Source of the DNA: Bacteroidota bacterium
Lineage (GTDB): Bacteria > Bacteroidota > Bacteroidia > M30B66
Length of the DNA: 35,236 nucleotides
Reading direction: 5' to 3'
Assembly (NCBI GenBank): GCA_947459155.1
Contig: CANHCM010000004.1
Coordinates: 1 to 35,236 of the forward strand
Below, piece by piece: positions 31,897 to 35,236 of this stretch. Position 1 is the stretch's first letter, and each line of letters starts with the position of its first letter. The notes under the pieces are model-generated. The model saw nothing but the letters and a program-made list of their open reading frames with translations. It was not told the origin of the DNA and did no database searches. Position numbers and translations under genes: made by a program.

Positions 31897-34002
31897 ATGA
31901 GTCACGATCTTAAATTCACAAGAAATATCGGTATTGCCGCTCACATCGACGCCGGTAAAACCACCACAACCGAGCGTATCCTTTACTACACCGGTGTTAA
32001 TCACAAAATTGGTGAGGTACACGATGGAGCCGCTACAATGGACTGGATGGTTCAGGAGCAAGAGCGCGGTATCACCATTACCTCAGCAGCTACAACCTGC
32101 TTTTGGAATTACAACGGCAACAAATACAAACTTAACATCATCGATACTCCGGGCCACGTTGACTTTACCGTAGAGGTAAACCGTTCACTCCGTGTACTCG
32201 ATGGTCTGGTGTTCTTGTTCTCTGCTGTGGACGGTGTGGAACCACAGTCGGAAACAAACTGGCGTTTGGCCAATAATTACAACGTAACCCGTATTGGGTT
32301 CGTGAACAAAATGGACCGTCAGGGAGCCGACTTCCTTAATGTAGTGAAGCAAGTTCGTGAAGTATTGGGCGGTAATCCACTTCCACTTCAGCTGCCAATT
32401 GGTGCTGAAGAGACCTTCAAAGGTGTAGTTGACTTGATCAACTGGCGCGGAATGGTTTGGAATGAGCACGACAAAGGGATGACCTATGAAGTGGTTGAAA
32501 TTCCTGCCGACATGGTTGAGGAAGCCAAAGAATGGCGTGAAAAACTTCTCGAGGCAGTAGCCGAGTTCGACGAGAACCTGATGGAGAAGTACTTTGAAGA
32601 TCCAGAATCACTCACAGAGCGTGAAATTCTTACCGCACTTCGCAAAGCGTGTATCGCGAACAAAGTGGTACCGATGGTTTGCGGTTCTTCATTCAAGAAT
32701 AAAGGTGTTCAAACCATGCTCGACCTGGTGATGGAGCTTATGCCAAGCCCGGTAGACAAGGAAAACATCATTGGAACAAATCCTGATACCGGTGCAGAAG
32801 TGGTACGTCGCCCTGATGCGAAAGATCCTTTCACGGCGCTTGCATTTAAGATTGCAACCGATCCATTTGTTGGTCGTCTTTGCTTCTTCCGTGCTTACTC
32901 AGGACGCCTCGATGCTGGTTCTTATATATTGAACACCCGCAGCGGTAACAAAGAGCGTATCAGCCGCATTTTCCAAATGCACGCCAATAAGCAAAATGCG
33001 ATCGAGTACATCGAAGCAGGTGACATTGGAGCAGCTGTAGGTTTTAAAGACATCAAAACCGGAGACACACTCTGCGACGAGAAGAATCCTATCGTCCTTG
33101 AGGCGATGCAATTCCCTGAGCCGGTTATCGGTATTGCCATTGAGCCTAAAACTCAGGCAGATGTTGATAAACTGGGCATGGCACTAGGTAAACTGGCAGA
33201 AGAAGATCCAACCTTCCGCGTTCGTACCGACGAAGAAACAGGCCAAACGATTATTTCTGGAATGGGTGAGCTTCACCTTGAAATCATCATGGACCGTTTG
33301 AAGCGTGAATTTAAGGTAGAGTGTAACCAGGGTGCTCCTCAGGTTAACTACAAAGAGGCAATCACCGGTACTGTTAACCACCGCGAGGTGTACAAGAAGC
33401 AAACTGGTGGTCGTGGTAAATTTGCAGATATCGTTATCACTATCGGTCCTGCCGATGAAGGAAAAGAAGGTTTACAATTCGTAAACGAAGTAGTGGGTGG
33501 TAACATTCCACGTGAATATATTCCATCTGTGGAGAAAGGCTTCAAGGCCGCCATGGCGAATGGTGTTCTTGCCGGTTACACGATGGATAGTATGAAAGTG
33601 CGTCTTACCGATGGTTCTTACCACGCGGTTGACTCCGACTCGCTTTCGTTTGAAATTTGTGCCCGTACTGCATTCCGCGAAGCGTTGCCAAAAGCCAACC
33701 CAATCCTTCTCGAGCCTATCATGAAGGTGGAAGTGTTGACTCCTGAAGAATACATGGGAGACATCATCGGTGACTTGAACAAGCGTCGTGGGCAGTTGGA
33801 AGGCATGGATAGCCGTGCCGGTGCTCAGGTTATTCGCGCCAAAGTTCCACTGAGCGAAATGTTTGGTTACGTAACTACGTTGCGTACCATTTCTTCAGGA
33901 CGTGCGACATCAACTATGGAACCTTCACACTACGCTGAAGCTCCACGCAACGTTGCTGAAGAAGTTATCGCCAAAGCAAAAGGCAAAGCCGCAAAAGTTT
34001 AA
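31897..34002 (+). CDS. fusA: Elongation factor G
   Basis: EF-G is the GTPase that moves tRNAs and mRNA through the ribosome after peptide-bond formation and works with RRF in recycling. The 701-residue chain has the G domain (G1 [12 protein letters not shown] at 15-26, G2 around [11 protein letters not shown]3 DTPGHVDF, G4 NKMD), domain II ([10 protein letters not shown]), domain III (GMGELHLEI), domain IV ([15 protein letters not shown]) and domain V ([20 protein letters not shown] and a final [20 protein letters not shown]). Length and motifs are complete. It lies directly before rpsJ: tuf, which often lies here, is absent. Confidence 0.98.
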   Translation: MSHDLKFTRNIGIAAHIDAGKTTTTERILYYTGVNHKIGEVHDGAATMDWMVQEQERGITITSAATTCFWNYNGNKYKLNIIDTPGHVDFTVEVNRSLRVLDGLVFLFSAVDGVEPQSETNWRLANNYNVTRIGFVNKMDRQGADFLNVVKQVREVLGGNPLPLQLPIGAEETFKGVVDLINWRGMVWNEHDKGMTYEVVEIPADMVEEAKEWREKLLEAVAEFDENLMEKYFEDPESLTEREILTALRKACIANKVVPMVCGSSFKNKGVQTMLDLVMELMPSPVDKENIIGTNPDTGAEVVRRPDAKDPFTALAFKIATDPFVGRLCFFRAYSGRLDAGSYILNTRSGNKERISRIFQMHANKQNAIEYIEAGDIGAAVGFKDIKTGDTLCDEKNPIVLEAMQFPEPVIGIAIEPKTQADVDKLGMALGKLAEEDPTFRVRTDEETGQTIISGMGELHLEIIMDRLKREFKVECNQGAPQVNYKEAITGTVNHREVYKKQTGGRGKFADIVITIGPADEGKEGLQFVNEVVGGNIPREYIPSVEKGFKAAMANGVLAGYTMDSMKVRLTDGSYHAVDSDSLSFEICARTAFREALPKANPILLEPIMKVEVLTPEEYMGDIIGDLNKRRGQLEGMDSRAGAQVIRAKVPLSEMFGYVTTLRTISSGRATSTMEPSHYAEAPRNVAEEVIAKAKGKAAKV

Positions 34003-34020
34003 TCGTTCTTTATACACTCC

Positions 34021-34326
34021 ATGAGTCAGAAAATCCGTATCAAGCTCAAGTCTTACGACTACAACCTTGTTGACAAGTCGGCAGAGAAAATTGTAAAAAC
34101 AGTGAAAACTACTGGTGCAGTAGTTAGTGGACCTATTCCACTTCCTACAAACAAGAAGATTTACACTGTATTGCGCTCGCCACACGTAAACAAGAAAGCC
34201 CGTGAGCAGTTCCAACTATGCTCTTACAAGCGTCTGTTGGACATTTACTCAACCACTTCAAAAACTGTTGACGCGCTCATGAAACTTGAGTTGCCAAGCG
34301 GTGTGGAGGTTGAAATTAAAGTGTGA
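34021..34326 (+). CDS. rpsJ: 30S ribosomal protein S10
   Basis: S10 is part of the head of the small subunit and, with NusB, also of transcription antitermination complexes. The 101-residue protein shows [21 protein letters not shown], the [28 protein letters not shown] loop in two parts around the extended hairpin, and the ending [13 protein letters not shown]. The length is standard. It follows fusA by 18 bases and opens the S10 part of the operon. Confidence 0.98.
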   Translation: MSQKIRIKLKSYDYNLVDKSAEKIVKTVKTTGAVVSGPIPLPTNKKIYTVLRSPHVNKKAREQFQLCSYKRLLDIYSTTSKTVDALMKLELPSGVEVEIKV

Positions 34327-34384
34327 CGTCTTTAGACTCACATCTTGAAATCCAAGCATTGAATTTCCTTTTCAATAAAACAAA

Positions 34385-35002
34385 ATGTCAGGTATCATTG
34401 GTAAAAAAATCGGAATGACCAGTCTTTACAGTGCCGCTGGGAAGAACATCCCATGCACGGTTATCGAAGCTGGTCCTTGCGTAGTAACGCAAGTAAAAAC
34501 CGTCGACAAAGACGGTTATAGCGCTGTTCAACTGGCGTTTGACGAAAAGAAGGAGAAACACACCTCTGCAGCCATGAAAGGGCACTTCGGTAAGGCGAAC
34601 ACCACGCCGAAGCGCAAGATTGCAGAGTTCCGTCACTTCGAGGCTGAGAAGCAACTCGGAGAAACAATCACGGTAGAGTTGTTCTCTGAAGGCGAGTTCG
34701 TTGACGTAATCGGCACCTCTAAGGGAAAAGGTTTCCAGGGTGTTGTGAAGCGTCACGGATTTAGCGGTGTGGGGATGCAGACCCACGGTCAGCACAATCG
34801 TTTACGTGCTCCGGGTTCATTGGGTGCTTCATCTTTCCCATCACGTGTATTCAAGGGAATGCGCATGGCCGGTCAAACCGGTGGCTCCCGCGTTAAAGTT
34901 CAGAACCTCGAAGTTCTGAAGGTTATTCCAGAACAGAATCTTATTGTAGTTCAGGGTGCTATTCCCGGACCAAAAGGTTCATACGTAATGCTTGAGAAAT
35001 AA
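34385..35002 (+). CDS. rplC: 50S ribosomal protein L3
   Basis: L3 binds the 3' end of 23S rRNA early in assembly and reaches the peptidyl-transferase centre. The 205-residue protein begins [20 protein letters not shown] and has the conserved loop [15 protein letters not shown] followed by [31 protein letters not shown] and a C-terminal [17 protein letters not shown]. The length is normal. The 58-base gap after rpsJ ends in AATAAAACAAA before the ATG and holds a 6-bp AT-rich stem (34358-34376). Only one base separates it from rplD. Confidence 0.98.
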   Translation: MSGIIGKKIGMTSLYSAAGKNIPCTVIEAGPCVVTQVKTVDKDGYSAVQLAFDEKKEKHTSAAMKGHFGKANTTPKRKIAEFRHFEAEKQLGETITVELFSEGEFVDVIGTSKGKGFQGVVKRHGFSGVGMQTHGQHNRLRAPGSLGASSFPSRVFKGMRMAGQTGGSRVKVQNLEVLKVIPEQNLIVVQGAIPGPKGSYVMLEK

Positions 35003-35003
35003 G

Positions 35004-35236
35004 ATGGAATTAGCAGTCTACAACTCCAACGGTCAAGAGACCGGCCGTAAGGTAAAGCTGAGCAGCGATATCTTCGGTATAGAACCTAACGATCACGCGA
35101 TTTACCTTGATGTGAAGCAAATCCTTGCGAATCGTCGTCAGGGAACACACAAATCAAAAGAGCGTGCAGAGGTGGCGTATTCCACCAAAAAACTGAAGCG
35201 CCAAAAAGGAACCGGCGGAGCCCGTGCAGGTTCAAT
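35004..35236 (+). CDS. rplD: 50S ribosomal protein L4, 5' part
   Basis: This is the N-terminal 77 codons of L4, cut by the window end. It starts [20 protein letters not shown] and reaches [16 protein letters not shown], the start of the extended loop that enters the exit tunnel of the large subunit. In many bacteria L4 also represses its own operon; whether it does so here is not known. It begins one base after the rplC stop. Confidence 0.97.
   Translation, partial: MELAVYNSNGQETGRKVKLSSDIFGIEPNDHAIYLDVKQILANRRQGTHKSKERAEVAYSTKKLKRQKGTGGARAGS

Noticed and set aside
34358-34376. ATTGAA/TTCAAT stem before rplC as a regulatory hairpin
   Set aside because: Six A/T-rich pairs with a 7-base loop is too weak to claim as a terminator or a protein-binding leader.

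Overview
The window reads as chromosomal DNA of a member of the Bacteroidota, probably a Flavobacteriia or Cryomorphaceae-like lineage; the finer placement is a guess. The evidence is a DUF4290 protein next to a Bacteroidota-type MurA, a secreted SGNH hydrolase with a C-terminal type IX secretion sorting domain, TAnnTTTG-type -7 promoter boxes before many genes with almost no Shine-Dalgarno sequences, and a str/S10 operon that runs fusA-rpsJ with no tuf between. No tRNA, rRNA, CRISPR array, prophage, insertion sequence or replication origin was seen.

Layout. 1-3232 (+): the 3' end of mtaB, then lgt, an inositol-monophosphatase-family gene and a lipid kinase, tightly packed. 3233-3560: non-coding, with a GC-rich palindrome. 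3561-9059 (+): the most interesting part, a five-gene translationally coupled operon coding for a PqqD-like RRE protein, an ATP-grasp ligase, a fold-type III PLP decarboxylase with a leader-peptide-like N-terminus, a membrane protein that fuses a urea-transporter domain to an M23 peptidase domain, and a secreted TPR protein. 9093-10326 (+): a membrane-anchored possible SRPBCC protein and a lipoprotein MsrA. 10348-12466 (-): a GNAT acetyltransferase and a sodium:solute symporter. 12625-18834 (+): recR, a UbiA-family prenyltransferase, Ppx/GppA, a sigma54-type response regulator without a DNA-binding domain, a multi-TPR protein and the SGNH/T9SS protein. 18890-30547 (-): pheT, an ABC exporter pair, dnaJ, grpE, a TlpA-like thioredoxin, murA, the DUF4290 gene and a UvrD/PcrA helicase, with two good intrinsic terminators (after dnaJ and after the thioredoxin gene). 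30548-30972: a non-coding stretch holding a textbook Bacteroidota promoter for the ribosomal operon. 30973-35236 (+): rpsL, rpsG, fusA, rpsJ, rplC and the start of rplD, with the codon bias of highly expressed genes.

How the genes may work together. Most of the window is housekeeping: lipoprotein maturation, peptidoglycan precursor synthesis, recombination and repair, protein folding and translation. The 3561-9059 operon is different. A RiPP-recognition-element protein stands beside an ATP-dependent ligase and an amino-acid decarboxylase whose first residues (Y6-x-x-P9-x-I11) look like the leader motif bound by RREs in lasso-peptide pathways. Next come a transporter/peptidase fusion and an exported TPR protein. 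I infer a pathway in which the decarboxylase, or a compound it makes, is recognised and ligated in the cytoplasm and its product is moved to or acts at the cell envelope. The chemistry cannot be read from sequence alone.
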